Source: JANMJD01 sp963828405
Lineage (GTDB): Bacteria > Actinomycetota > Acidimicrobiia > Acidimicrobiales > Ilumatobacteraceae
Reading direction: 5' to 3'
Length of the DNA: 64,000 nt
Assembly: GCA_963828405.1 (NCBI GenBank)
Contig: CAWHEG010000030.1
Span: 186,001-250,000 of the forward strand
The position numbers were made by a program, and so were the translations under genes. Every line of letters begins with the position of its first letter. Positions within the stretch are counted from its first letter, which is position 1. Below are positions 1-8,244 of the stretch, piece after piece. The notes under the pieces are model-generated. The model saw only the letters and a program-made list of their open reading frames with translations. It had not been told where the DNA came from and ran no database searches.

Positions 1-2
1 GC

Positions 3-185
3 TTCTACCTGTGGTTCGAGACGCCGGATGCGTGGGAGTTCACCGAACGGCTGGCCGCGATCGGCGGCGCACTGGTCAGCCCCGGCGAGTTCTACGGATC
101 GCGGGGTGCAACGTCGGTGCGCGTGGCCGTGGTACAACCTGATGACAGACTGGGCCTGGTCGCCCACCGTCTCCGGGAGAGCTGA
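3..185 (+). CDS. Aminotransferase, C-terminal 60 residues (partial)
   Basis: The open frame enters from the left edge and ends at a TGA that overlaps the next ATG (TGATG). The translated tail (FYLWFETPDAWEF, then GGALVSPGEFYG and a final VRVAVVQPDD stretch) looks like the small C-terminal domain of a class I/II PLP aminotransferase, of the kind that includes succinyldiaminopimelate and aspartate aminotransferases. The PGEFYG turn and the following RV.V segment hold the substrate-carboxylate region in that fold. The PLP lysine lies outside the window, so the substrate cannot be named. The one-base overlap suggests co-translation with the downstream membrane protein. Confidence 0.6.
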   Translation, partial: FYLWFETPDAWEFTERLAAIGGALVSPGEFYGSRGATSVRVAVVQPDDRLGLVAHRLRES

Positions 186-1084
186 TGTCGTACCAACCGA
201 GCCCATCGTTCGACCCGGCAGCGGCGTTGCCGTCGATGGCCGCGCCGCAGGCACCGGCGCGGCGACGATCGTGGCTGGGCCCGCTGCTCATCGTCGCCGG
301 TCTGCTCGGGGCGGTCGCCACGTATCTCGCCCAGCAGGTCAACCACCGCAATCGCGTGGAGAACCTCGAGCGGGCCGTGTCGGGCTACACGACGACGCTC
401 ACCTTCGAAAAGGCGGGCACGTTCACCATCTACTACGAGTACGCCGGCTCGTTCAGGACGACGTTCGACGGGCAGGAGGAGCAGATCAGCATCGAGTCGG
501 GTGAGACACCGCCGGACTTCACGGCGACGCTCACCGACGCCGAGGCCGCCGCGGTCTCCCTCGACACGACCGTGCCGGCGACCTCGTACGACGCGAATGG
601 GTTCAAGGGACGGGCCTACGCCGAAGTGGTGATCGACCAACCGGGCGACTACACCCTGCAAGTGGTCCCCGACAACCCCTCGGATGAGTTCGCCCTGGCG
701 ATCGGCATCGGCCGGGTGACCAAGCCGTCGATCGCCTTGCCGCTGGTCGTCGCCCTGGTCGGCGTGGTCCCCGGACTGCTCGTACTGCTGCTCGGTCGTC
801 GGCGCGACTCGCCACAGGTCGCCTCGTCGACAGCCATCGGTGGGCCGCCGACCTATCACCCTGGCCAGGTCCCGGCTCCGCCAGCGGGCTACGCGGCAGC
901 GCCGCCGCCTCCAATGGCGCCTCCGATGGGTTCGCCCCCGCCGGTACCGGGACAACCGCCGCTGTCGGGACGACCGACGCCGCCTGCTCCGACGCCTGCT
1001 CCGACAGAGCCGGCCCGGACTCCCCCGGTGCCAACGGGGCCGGCCCCGTTGCCGCCGCCCACCTGGGGGCCACCCAGCGCCTGA
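185..1084 (+). CDS. Two-TM membrane protein with proline-rich tail, unknown function
   Basis: This 299-residue protein is not recognised as a named family. Residues 1-27 are polar and proline/alanine-rich. A hydrophobic segment near 30-50 (LGPLLIVAGLLGAVATYLA) is followed by an exposed domain of about 130 residues carrying TFTIYYEYAGSF and DYTLQVVPDNPSDEFALAIG. A second membrane segment lies near 178-203, followed by a C-terminal tail made mostly of Pro, Ala and Gly. The topology suggests an extracytoplasmic beta-rich domain between two helices and a cytoplasmic proline-rich tail. The start overlaps the aminotransferase stop by one base, so the two genes are probably one operon. Confidence 0.7.
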   Translation: MSYQPSPSFDPAAALPSMAAPQAPARRRSWLGPLLIVAGLLGAVATYLAQQVNHRNRVENLERAVSGYTTTLTFEKAGTFTIYYEYAGSFRTTFDGQEEQISIESGETPPDFTATLTDAEAAAVSLDTTVPATSYDANGFKGRAYAEVVIDQPGDYTLQVVPDNPSDEFALAIGIGRVTKPSIALPLVVALVGVVPGLLVLLLGRRRDSPQVASSTAIGGPPTYHPGQVPAPPAGYAAAPPPPMAPPMGSPPPVPGQPPLSGRPTPPAPTPAPTEPARTPPVPTGPAPLPPPTWGPPSA

Positions 1085-1114
1085 GCGCTCCCCCGGAGGG
1101 GAAGTGGGGCTCGA

Positions 1115-1747
1115 TCAGTACCGGCGCATCACCGTCACGACGCGGCCGAAGATGTCGACCTCGGACGGGGCGAACTCCATCGGGGCCATCGTCGGATTGT
1201 GGGGAACGAGGACGACTCGACCATTCGATCGCTTGAAGGTCTTGACGGTCGCCTCCTCGCCAGGGATGCCGGCGACGACGATCTCGCCGTCGTTGGCCGA
1301 GTCCTGCTGACGGCAGACGACGAAATCGCCGTCGAGGATGCCTGCCCCGATCATCGAGTCGCCGCGGACACGCAGCATGAACAGCTCACCCTCACCGGTG
1401 AAGTCGGCGGGGACGGGGAGCAGCTCCTCGATGTTCTCCTGGGCGAGCACGTCGGTGCCCGCGGCGACATCGCCGACGAGCGGCACGTTGCGCACGGGGC
1501 GCCGTTCGATCTGTGCCCCGGAGTTGGCGTCGAAGCGGACCTCGATGGCGCGCGGCTTGGTGGGGTCGCGGCGGAGGTAGCCGAGGCGCTGGAGGGTGAG
1601 CAGGTGGTTGTGCACGGTGGACGGTGACGTCAGGCCGACCGCCTCGCCGATCTCGCGTACCGACGGCGGGTAGCCGCGCTCGCGCAGGTGATGCTCGATG
1701 ACCTCGAGGATCTCGCGTTGGCGGGCGGTGAGTCGTACTTCAGCCAT
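1115..1747 (-). CDS. lexA: LexA repressor, SOS response regulator
   Basis: The 210-residue protein has the usual LexA layout. A winged-helix DNA-binding domain covers about 1-68 (LTARQREILEVIE, then SPSTVHNHLLTLQRLGYL). A hinge follows, with the Ala96-Gly97 self-cleavage site in GDVAAGTD. The S24 peptidase domain has nucleophile Ser131 (RGDSMIGAGI) and general base Lys169 (EATVKTF). The start at 1747 gives the typical LexA N-terminus; the frame stays open upstream but without conserved sequence. The gene is divergent from a LysM protein, and the shared upstream region holds several LexA-box-like palindromes. That fits autoregulation and joint control of the divergent gene. Confidence 0.97.
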   Translation of the reverse strand: MAEVRLTARQREILEVIEHHLRERGYPPSVREIGEAVGLTSPSTVHNHLLTLQRLGYLRRDPTKPRAIEVRFDANSGAQIERRPVRNVPLVGDVAAGTDVLAQENIEELLPVPADFTGEGELFMLRVRGDSMIGAGILDGDFVVCRQQDSANDGEIVVAGIPGEEATVKTFKRSNGRVVLVPHNPTMAPMEFAPSEVDIFGRVVTVMRRY

Positions 1748-1780
1748 GGCCCTGATCGTACGGGCGTTCGCCCCGGAAGT

Positions 1781-1876
1781 CAAACACTCGTTCGGGAACA
1801 TCTGTTTGGTCGGGCCTTGACAACGAACACCTGTGCGTGCGATCGTACGAACAGTCGTTCGGCAAACGGATGTACG
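1781..1876. promoter_or_regulatory. Array of SOS (LexA) box-like palindromes
   Basis: The lexA/LysM divergent region contains several 14-mers resembling the actinobacterial LexA box CGAAC-N4-GTTCG. They are CAAACACTCGTTCG at 1781-1794, GGAACATCTGTTTG at 1795-1808, CGAACACCTGTGCG at 1824-1837, CGAACAGTCGTTCG at 1848-1861 (perfect half-sites) and CAAACGGATGTACG at 1863-1876. The first two are directly adjacent. Binding is inferred from family knowledge; the weakest sites (1824 and 1863) may be fortuitous. Confidence 0.75.
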
Positions 1877-1952
1877 AGCCAGCCGCTCGTCATCGGCCGG
1901 CCGCCATGTTTCGCCGATCGTCCCACCAACCACCGCACCGACAGGAACCACC

Positions 1953-2339
1953 GTGGCCGTTGCTCTCAGCTCGCTCCAGCCCTACGTCCAGACCTCCGAC
2001 CACGCCGTCTACGTCCGGCGTCGGCTGGTGGCCGTGCTGTTGCTGGTGACGATGGCCTGCGCCGGCGTGCTCCTCGTCCAGAAGATCGCGGCCGCGCTCC
2101 CCGACGTCCCTGCCTCCGTGGGGGAGCGTGGCCTCGAAGCAGCCGCCCAGCCGGGGGACACCCTGGCTGGGGTGGCTGCGGGCCAGCCGTACGTCGTGCA
2201 GCCGGGCGACACCCTGTGGTCGATCGCCACCCGCCTCGACCCCACCGGAAACACGGCCTCGTTGGTCGACCGCCTCGCCGATCTCAACGGTGGCGTCTCG
2301 CTGGCGATCGGCCAACGCCTCGTTCTGCCCCGTCCCTGA
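1953..2339 (+). CDS. SOS-linked LysM membrane protein (ChiZ/DivS/YneA-like)
   Basis: From the GTG at 1953 (AGGA seven bases upstream) this gives a 128-residue protein. It has a short cytoplasmic N-terminus, one membrane helix at about 25-46 (LVAVLLLVTMACAGVLLVQ), a short linker and a LysM domain from about residue 80 (YVVQPGDTLWSIATRL to the C-terminus). Position between lexA and nrdR, divergent from lexA, matches the locus of the DNA-damage-induced cell-division inhibitors of mycobacteria (Rv2719c/ChiZ) and corynebacteria (DivS). The likely role is peptidoglycan binding and delay of septation during SOS. A longer open frame starts at 1833 but runs through the LexA boxes, so the GTG is preferred. 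Confidence 0.8.
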   Translation: MAVALSSLQPYVQTSDHAVYVRRRLVAVLLLVTMACAGVLLVQKIAAALPDVPASVGERGLEAAAQPGDTLAGVAAGQPYVVQPGDTLWSIATRLDPTGNTASLVDRLADLNGGVSLAIGQRLVLPRP

Positions 2340-2398
2340 CGACGCCGGGCGCCCCGGGCACACGCCCAGGGAGACCTGCCCCGATAGAGTCGCCGTCC

Positions 2399-2863
2399 GT
2401 GCGCTGTACAGGGTGTGGAGCCGACGACACCAAGGTCGTCGACTCGCGCCTGGCCGAAGACGGCGCGGCGATCCGCCGCCGTCGCCACTGCCCGGACTGC
2501 GGCCGGCGGTTCACCACGTTCGAACGGGTCGAAGAGGTGCCGATGTTCGTGCGCAAGAGCGACGGTTCGCGACAGCCGTTCGACCGCTCCAAGATCGTCC
2601 GAGGCGTGCGGGCCGCGGCCAAGGGGCGCCCGGTGCTCGACGAGCACATCGAGGCGCTCGCCGAGTCGGTCGAGGAGACGATCCGCATGGAGGGCAGCGA
2701 GGCGACCTCGGCCCGCGTCGGCCATGCGGTGCTCGAGCGTCTGCGCGAGATCGACGAGGTCGCCTACCTGCGCTTCGCCAGCGTCTACAAGGGCTTCGAC
2801 GAGGCGGCCGACTTCCGTCGCGAGCTCGCCCTGCTGGAGAAGGCGGCGAGCGGGCCGGAGTGA
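2399..2863 (+). CDS. nrdR: Transcriptional repressor NrdR
   Basis: The 154-residue protein starts at GTG with the family signature MRCTGCG. A zinc ribbon (CTGC and CPDC pairs) covers 1-45, with the typical RRRRHCPDCGRRFTTFER, followed by an ATP-cone domain at about 48-138 (VRKSDGSRQPFDRSKIVRG). NrdR senses dATP/ATP and represses ribonucleotide reductase genes. Here nrdJ follows about 1.4 kb downstream on the same strand with an unrelated gene between them, and NrdR-box-like palindromes precede nrdJ. The length is normal for the family. Confidence 0.96.
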   Translation: MRCTGCGADDTKVVDSRLAEDGAAIRRRRHCPDCGRRFTTFERVEEVPMFVRKSDGSRQPFDRSKIVRGVRAAAKGRPVLDEHIEALAESVEETIRMEGSEATSARVGHAVLERLREIDEVAYLRFASVYKGFDEAADFRRELALLEKAASGPE

Positions 2864-2876
2864 CCCGGCATGCGGC

Positions 2877-3563
2877 TCAGCCTGCCGCTCTGCCTGCTGC
2901 CAGGGCGATGTACCGGGCGAACAGGTAACCGTCCTCCTCGAGCAGGTGGGCGAGCGTGAAACGGTCGAGGGTCTCGGCCGCGCCGGCCGTGAGGCGGCTG
3001 CTCCCCCCGCCGGCCAGGTGCGGCGAGATCGTCAGGTCGACCTCGTCGACCAGCCCGGCATCGAGCAGCGCGGCGTTGAGGCGGGCGCCGCCCTCGACCT
3101 GCACGACGTCGGCGTCGAGGAGGCCGATCGCCGCGGCCAGATCGACGTGGGCGCCGCGACCGGCGCGGACCGTGTCGACCGGGAGTGCGGGGGCGTCGAG
3201 CGTGGTGACGACGAATGCCGCCCCGCCGGCGAACAGCGGCGAGGCGAAGTCGAGGCCCTCGCCGCGTGAGCTGACCACACCGATGCGCAGACCAGGCTTG
3301 CGGGGCGGACCGTAGCCCTCGGCGCGCACCGTGGCCGCGCCGACGAGCACGACGTCGGCCCGGTGGCGCAGGGCGATGAGCATCGCCGTGTCGGCGGGCG
3401 ACGACAGTCCGCCGGAGCGGCCGCTCACCGCCGTGGCCCCGTCGATGCTGGTGATCATGCACAGCCCGATCCACGGCCGGTCCACGGTGCGTCGCGGCGG
3501 ATCGCAGGTGACGGCGACGGAGGGGGAGATGTCGTCGAGGGGGTCGGGTAGCAGGCGTCGCAC
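2877..3563 (-). CDS. RibD C-terminal-domain reductase (pyrimidine reductase family)
   Basis: The protein is about 228 residues from a GTG at 3563. It has the RibD_C / dihydrofolate-reductase-like fold: MITSIDGATAVSGRSGGLSSP (substrate and NADPH loop), DVVLVGAATVRAEGYGPP, and VVQVEGGARLNAALLDAGLVDEV near the C-terminus. The family reduces ribosylamino-pyrimidines in riboflavin synthesis or related substrates. No deaminase domain is present, so this is a stand-alone reductase rather than full RibD. The frame is open up to 3905, but the upstream part has no family similarity and lies in the nrdJ leader region. The exact start is uncertain because no strong ribosome site is visible. Confidence 0.82.
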   Translation of the reverse strand: MRRLLPDPLDDISPSVAVTCDPPRRTVDRPWIGLCMITSIDGATAVSGRSGGLSSPADTAMLIALRHRADVVLVGAATVRAEGYGPPRKPGLRIGVVSSRGEGLDFASPLFAGGAAFVVTTLDAPALPVDTVRAGRGAHVDLAAAIGLLDADVVQVEGGARLNAALLDAGLVDEVDLTISPHLAGGGSSRLTAGAAETLDRFTLAHLLEEDGYLFARYIALAAGRAAG

Positions 3564-3981
3564 GCCGAGATCATCGCGCCTCGGTGCCGTCGGCGCCCGG
3601 TGCTCCCCACGTGGTGTGGGCGCCGACCCGGCCAGTTGGCCCTCGTGACCGGCGGAAACCGGCTGGAACCGCCCCATTGGGCCAGGACGGGCCATGTTGC
3701 CCACAACCCTGTGCACGACGATCCCGTCCGCGTCGCCGGGGGAGCCGGGTGACGAAAATGCGCACAGAGTGGCCGAAATCCTCAAGAAGGAACGGTCACG
3801 TGGTGGTTCGGCACGAAACAGGGGAGACCACGCCCGGCGCGTGAATCGGGCGAGAACTGTCGCGAGCGGCGCGTATCGGGCCCGTGCACAGGCCGCTGTG
3901 GGCACCCAGGAGGTTGTCCACAGGGAAATTCACAAGGTTGTCCCTCTTCCTCCCCACAGCCCTGACGTCGTAGTTTGCTCC

Positions 3982-4109
3982 CCGTAGATGATCACGATGT
4001 GGGAGTGCGGATGGGTCGGCGTGCCTCACTGAAGGGGCACGACGGTGGGGGGCCCCGGAGGGGAGCCAGTCCTGAACCTGCCTCCCACATCGTGATCTTT
4101 TGACTACGG
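3982..4109 (+). ncRNA. Structured leader RNA upstream of nrdJ (candidate nrdJ RNA motif)
   Basis: A perfect 16-bp stem pairs 3990-4005 (GATCACGATGTGGGAG) with 4082-4097. An outer 6-bp helix pairs CCGTAG (3982-3987) with CTACGG (4104-4109) across an asymmetric internal loop. Inside the stem is a second hairpin, CGTGCC...GGCACG, and a G/C-rich segment with GGGGCCCCGGAGGGGAGCC. A conserved structure called the nrdJ RNA has been described upstream of nrdJ in Acidimicrobiales; location and host type fit, but the consensus could not be checked here. A cis-regulatory role on the B12-dependent reductase is inferred. The GGGAG segment loosely recalls SRP RNA, but that identity is not favoured. Confidence 0.65.
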
Positions 4110-4153
4110 CGAGTGAATTGTCGTTTCTTCGATCCGTCGTTGACAGAGACGTA

Positions 4154-4226
4154 ACTACAATGCTGTAATTGCTACTGCTTGTGCGGCGGGTGCCTTGGGG
4201 AACTCCCGACCCACAACATCTTGTGG
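4154..4226 (+). promoter_or_regulatory. Two NrdR-box-like palindromes upstream of nrdJ
   Basis: ACTACAATGCTGTAAT (4154-4169) and CCACAACATCTTGTGG (4211-4226, six-base perfect arms) resemble the NrdR box, roughly ACACWATATATWGTGT. Their centres are 57 bp apart, longer than the usual pair spacing, so they may not act as a classical tandem site. With nrdR encoded nearby, repression of nrdJ through one or both is a reasonable inference. Confidence 0.5.
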
Positions 4227-4281
4227 TCAACCTAGGATCTGGGCTCCCTCCGCCCGGACGCATCGATGTCAGGAGTTCAAC

Positions 4282-7125
4282 ATGTCAATCGCCTCCCAGC
4301 AGCTCGGGATCGGATTCGGCCGGCGTTTCACGGCGGACGGCGCGGAACCGTACGAGCAGGTCGCATGGGAACGGCGTGACGCCCGGATCAGCAACTGGAA
4401 GGACGGCACCGTTGCGTTCGAACAGCGCGGTGTCGAGTTCCCGGTCGAGTGGTCGCTGAACGCCACCAACATCGTCGCCCAGAAGTACTTCCGGGGCACG
4501 CTGGGCACGCCCGGGCGGGAATGGTCGCTGCGCCAGGTGATCGACCGGGTTGCCGACACCGTCACCCGTTGGGGCGACGAGGGCGGCTACTTCGTCGACG
4601 CTGCGGAGAGGGACACGTTCCGTGACGAGCTGAAGTTCATCCTGGTCACCCAGCGCGCCGCGTTCAACAGCCCCGTGTGGTTCAACATCGGGGTCGACGG
4701 TGTGCCGCAGCAGGCCAGCGCCTGCTTCATCCTGTCGGTCGACGACACGATGGACTCGATCCTCAACTGGTACCGGGAGGAGGGTGTGATCTTCAAGGGC
4801 GGTTCGGGCGCCGGGGTGAACCTCTCGCGCATCCGCTCGAGTTACGAGCTCCTCAACGGTGGGGGCACGGCCTCGGGTCCGGTCAGCTTCATGCGCGGGG
4901 CCGATGCCTCGGCCGGCACGATCAAGTCGGGCGGCAAGACCCGCCGGGCGGCCAAGATGGTCATCCTCGACGTCGACCACCCCGACATCGAGGAGTTCGT
5001 GTGGTGCAAGACGCGCGAGGAACGCAAGGCCCGCGCCCTGCGCGACGCCGGGTTCGACATGGACCTCGACGGCGCCGACTCGTTCTCGATCCAGTACCAG
5101 AACGCCAACAACTCGGTGCGGGTCACCGACGAGTTCATGGATGCCGTTGTCGCCGATGCCGACTGGAACCTCAACGGCGTGATCGACGGCGACCCGGTGC
5201 GCACGGTGCGGGCCCGCGACCTGTGGCGCCAGATCGCCACGGCCGCCTGGGAGTGCGCCGACCCGGGGCTGCAGTTCGACACCACGATCAACACCTGGCA
5301 CACGGCCCACAACACGGGCCGGATCAACGCTTCCAACCCGTGCTCGGAGTACATGCACCTCGACAACTCGGCGTGCAACCTGGCATCGATCAACCTGCTG
5401 CGCTACATGGACGAGGACGGCAACTTCGACGTCGATTCGTTCCGCCACACCGTCGAGGTGATCTTCACCGCGCAGGAGATCCTCGTCGGTCGGGCCGACT
5501 ACCCGACGGCGGCGATCGCCGAGACGAGCCGGAACTTCCGCCAGCTCGGCATCGGGTACGCCAACCTCGGGGCGATGCTCATGGCGCTCGGCCTGCCCTA
5601 CGACTCCGAGGCGGGACGGGCGTGGGCGTCGGCGATCACCGCGCTGATGACCGGTCATGCCTACGCCACCTCAGCCCGGATCGCGGCGCGGATGGGGCCG
5701 TTCGCCGGATTCGCCGACAACGAGGAGCACATGCTGCGCGTCCTGCGGATGCACCGCTCCGCCAGCTACCAGGTCGAGCACGAGGCGATCCCCGACGTGT
5801 TGCTCACCGCCGCCCGCCAGTCGTGGGATGCCGCCGTTCGCGACGGCGAGGAGTTCGGCGTGCGCAACTCGCAGGCCAGTGTGCTCGCCCCCACGGGAAC
5901 CATCGGGCTGATGATGGACTGCGACACGACGGGTATCGAGCCCGACCTCGGCCTGGTCAAGCTGAAGAAGCTGGTCGGCGGCGGGACCATGTCGATCGTC
6001 AACCAGACGATCCCCCGTGCGTTGCGCAAGCTCGGCTACGACCCGGACCAGATCGAGGCCGTCGTCGCCTACATCGACACCAACAAGTCGTTGATCGGCG
6101 CCCCGCACCTGGCCGCGGAGCACCTCGCCGTGTTCGCCTGCTCGATGGGCGACAACGTGATCCACTACGAGGGTCACGTCCGCATGATGGGCGCCGTCCA
6201 GCCGTTCATCTCCGGCGCGATCTCCAAGACGGTCAACATGCCCGAGGAGGCGACGGTCGAGGAGATCGAGAAGCTCCACCAGCTGTCGTGGGAGCTCGGA
6301 CTGAAGGCCGTGGCGATCTACCGCGACAACTGCAAGGTGGCCCAGCCGCTGTCGACGGCCAAGAAGGGCGAGGGCGGCACCTTCGTCGCCACGACGACGG
6401 AGGTGATCGAGAAGGTCGTCGAGAAGGTGGTCGAGAAGGTCGTCCACCAGCCGATCCGCCAGAAGCTGCCCCGCAGCCGCCGCGCCCGCACCTTCGAGTT
6501 CCGCGTCGCCGACTGCAAGGGCTTCGCCACCATCGGCGAGTACGCCGACGGCCGGCCCGGCGAGATCTTCCTCACCGTGTCCAAGCAGGGTTCGACGCTG
6601 TCGGGGATCATGGATGCGTTTGCCAAGAGCATCTCCTACGGTCTGCAGTACGGCGTGCCGCTGCGGGCGTTCGTCGAGGCGTTCGTCAACAGCCGCTTCG
6701 AGCCCGCCGGGATGACCGACGATCCCGACGTGCGTTTCGCCTCGTCGATCATGGACTACCTCTTCCGCCGCCTGGCCCTCGACTACATGAGCTACTCCGA
6801 GCGCGAGGGCCTGGGGATCTTCTCGATCGACGAGCGGCTGCAGCCGACGCTGCCGGGTGTGGAGGAGTCGGTGATCGAGACGTCGACGGGCAGCGAGATC
6901 GTCGCCGACCCCAAGACGGTGCCCTCGGCGGGCGAGTTGGCGATGCAGATGGAGATGGGCACGATCGCCCCCGCCCCATCGACCGACCACTCGCCGGCCT
7001 CCGGCACGCCGCGGCCCGTCTACAAGTCGGATGCGCCGATGTGCATGCAGTGCGGTGTGCAGATGCAGCGTGCCGGCGCCTGCCACGCCTGCCCGAGTTG
7101 CGGATCGACCAGCGGCTGCAGCTGA
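4282..7125 (+). CDS. nrdJ: Adenosylcobalamin-dependent (class II) ribonucleoside-diphosphate reductase
   Basis: The 947-residue protein starts at ATG 4282, six bases after AGGAG. It is a full-length class II reductase making deoxyribonucleotides with adenosylcobalamin instead of an iron-tyrosyl subunit. The active-site loop NPCSEYMHL carries the thiyl-radical Cys354 and Glu356, and Cys148 in QQASACFIL is the likely redox partner. The finger-loop region PTGTIGLMMDCDTTGIEPD is present. A charged repeat (EKVVEKVVEKVV, about 710-725) links to a C-terminal domain ending in a Cys-rich zinc finger (CMQCG, then CPSCGSTSGCS), which regenerates the active-site disulfide. Regulation by NrdR and by the leader RNA is likely. 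Confidence 0.97.
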   Translation: MSIASQQLGIGFGRRFTADGAEPYEQVAWERRDARISNWKDGTVAFEQRGVEFPVEWSLNATNIVAQKYFRGTLGTPGREWSLRQVIDRVADTVTRWGDEGGYFVDAAERDTFRDELKFILVTQRAAFNSPVWFNIGVDGVPQQASACFILSVDDTMDSILNWYREEGVIFKGGSGAGVNLSRIRSSYELLNGGGTASGPVSFMRGADASAGTIKSGGKTRRAAKMVILDVDHPDIEEFVWCKTREERKARALRDAGFDMDLDGADSFSIQYQNANNSVRVTDEFMDAVVADADWNLNGVIDGDPVRTVRARDLWRQIATAAWECADPGLQFDTTINTWHTAHNTGRINASNPCSEYMHLDNSACNLASINLLRYMDEDGNFDVDSFRHTVEVIFTAQEILVGRADYPTAAIAETSRNFRQLGIGYANLGAMLMALGLPYDSEAGRAWASAITALMTGHAYATSARIAARMGPFAGFADNEEHMLRVLRMHRSASYQVEHEAIPDVLLTAARQSWDAAVRDGEEFGVRNSQASVLAPTGTIGLMMDCDTTGIEPDLGLVKLKKLVGGGTMSIVNQTIPRALRKLGYDPDQIEAVVAYIDTNKSLIGAPHLAAEHLAVFACSMGDNVIHYEGHVRMMGAVQPFISGAISKTVNMPEEATVEEIEKLHQLSWELGLKAVAIYRDNCKVAQPLSTAKKGEGGTFVATTTEVIEKVVEKVVEKVVHQPIRQKLPRSRRARTFEFRVADCKGFATIGEYADGRPGEIFLTVSKQGSTLSGIMDAFAKSISYGLQYGVPLRAFVEAFVNSRFEPAGMTDDPDVRFASSIMDYLFRRLALDYMSYSEREGLGIFSIDERLQPTLPGVEESVIETSTGSEIVADPKTVPSAGELAMQMEMGTIAPAPSTDHSPASGTPRPVYKSDAPMCMQCGVQMQRAGACHACPSCGSTSGCS

Positions 7126-7131
7126 TCTCGG

Positions 7132-7171
7132 GGTGACATCGCCGGGCGCTCAGGGCTCGGCGGCTGTCACC
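7132..7171. terminator. Hairpin between convergent nrdJ and lysozyme-like gene
   Basis: GGTGACA (7132-7138) pairs with TGTCACC (7165-7171), and CGCCG (7140-7144) with CGGCG (7158-7162). There is no T-run, so it may be a bidirectional terminator or only an mRNA 3'-end hairpin. Confidence 0.4.
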
Positions 7172-8150
7172 AGTACAGGCCGTCGGGGGGAGCGCACGAC
7201 GCCTTGCGGGACGAGGTGATCCATCCCCGCTCGCCGCCTGCGTCGTACAGCGCCAATGCGGCGCGCAGGTTGGTGGCCGGGTCCATCAGCTCGTCGGCGG
7301 CCTCGCGGCGCGACAGGCGAGGTGAGCTGAGCACGCCGACCTTGCCGAGGAACGCACGGTTGCCGAGGTTGAGCTGCAGCAGACCGACCGAGCCGCCGCT
7401 CGGGTCGCGGCGGTTCCACGCTCGCGGGTCGCCCATCGACTCGCGGCAGATCCGGTACATCCACTTGTCGATGTCCGGCAGGCCGGTATCGACGACGAGC
7501 CAGTACCAGCGGTCGACCTCGGGCACGGGATGATGCCGCCGGGTGGCGTCGATGCGGTTCCGTTCGACGGCGACATCGTACGTGAGGTGCTCCAACTCCG
7601 CCCGGGCCACCGCCGCCGGGTCGAACTCGGGCATCGTTGGGCCCTCGCGGACCTTGCGGGGGCCGCCGTCGATCCCCCGGGCGGCGCCGGCTCCGGCGTC
7701 GGCCGAGCGGTCGAGCGGGGCGTGATCGACCGTGGTGGTCACCTCGACGGTCGTGGTCGTCTCCGGCGGGTCGGTGGTGGGAGGCTCGGTCGTCGGCGGC
7801 GGGTCGGTGGTGGGGGGTTGGGTCGTCGGCGGCGGGTCGGTGGCCGGCGGTTCCGTCGGCGGCGGATCGTTCGGTGGAGGATCGGTGGCCGGGGGATCGG
7901 TCGAGGGTGGTGATGTGGTGTCGGGCGGCTGGACCGTCGACGAGGTGAACGGATCGGTCGATCCCGGGGCCAGGGTGGACGAGGTCGGGGGCGGCTCAGT
8001 GCCTGGAGGCACGACCCCGGTCGTGGTGGTCTCGACGGCCACGGCGGCGGCCCGGTTGGCGGGCGGTGGCTCCTGAGCGCCCGCCACGGGGAGGCCGCAT
8101 GCCCCGAGCACCGCCAAGGAAAGCACTACGAGAGGTTGTCGCGCCGCCAT
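7167..8150 (-). CDS. Exported lysozyme/transglycosylase-like protein with Pro/Thr linker
   Basis: This 327-residue protein has a signal peptide (about 1-27) containing LGAC, a plausible lipobox, so it may be a lipoprotein. Residues 40-140 form a low-complexity linker of repeated TDPPPT-type units. The C-terminal 110 residues resemble a lysozyme-like SLT domain: ICRESMGDPRAWN, with probable catalytic Glu237, followed by SGGSVGLLQLN and a helical end. That pattern (ES, then a Gly-rich loop and GLLQ) is typical of goose-type lysozyme and lytic transglycosylase domains that cut peptidoglycan. A wall-spanning linker fits display at or beyond the cell wall. The gene converges on nrdJ. Confidence 0.75.
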   Translation of the reverse strand: MAARQPLVVLSLAVLGACGLPVAGAQEPPPANRAAAVAVETTTTGVVPPGTEPPPTSSTLAPGSTDPFTSSTVQPPDTTSPPSTDPPATDPPPNDPPPTEPPATDPPPTTQPPTTDPPPTTEPPTTDPPETTTTVEVTTTVDHAPLDRSADAGAGAARGIDGGPRKVREGPTMPEFDPAAVARAELEHLTYDVAVERNRIDATRRHHPVPEVDRWYWLVVDTGLPDIDKWMYRICRESMGDPRAWNRRDPSGGSVGLLQLNLGNRAFLGKVGVLSSPRLSRREAADELMDPATNLRAALALYDAGGERGWITSSRKASCAPPDGLYW

Positions 8151-8244
8151 GGGCGTCGAGCCTAGAGAGAACCGCCGATGGTGTCCTCTGGTCCGAACGG
8201 CCCATCGGCCGGGCCGACGACCCGCCCGCTATCGTCGGACCCCC

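Larger units (their letters stand above)
3564..4281 (+). other. Long nrdJ upstream region without a gene
   Basis: About 720 bases separate the divergent reductase gene and nrdJ. Open frames here show no family features. The region holds the 3982-4109 hairpin structure, two NrdR-box-like palindromes (4154-4169 and 4211-4226) and the nrdJ ribosome site AGGAG at 4271-4275. Confidence 0.7.

Noticed and set aside
4045..4075. SRP RNA-like CCCGGAGGGGAGCC segment
   Set aside because: The SRP tetraloop pattern is incomplete and the long closing stem and position before nrdJ fit a cis leader better.
4677..7136. 819-codon frame overlapping nrdJ
   Set aside because: It is out-of-frame with nrdJ, Arg/Gly-rich and without any family motif.
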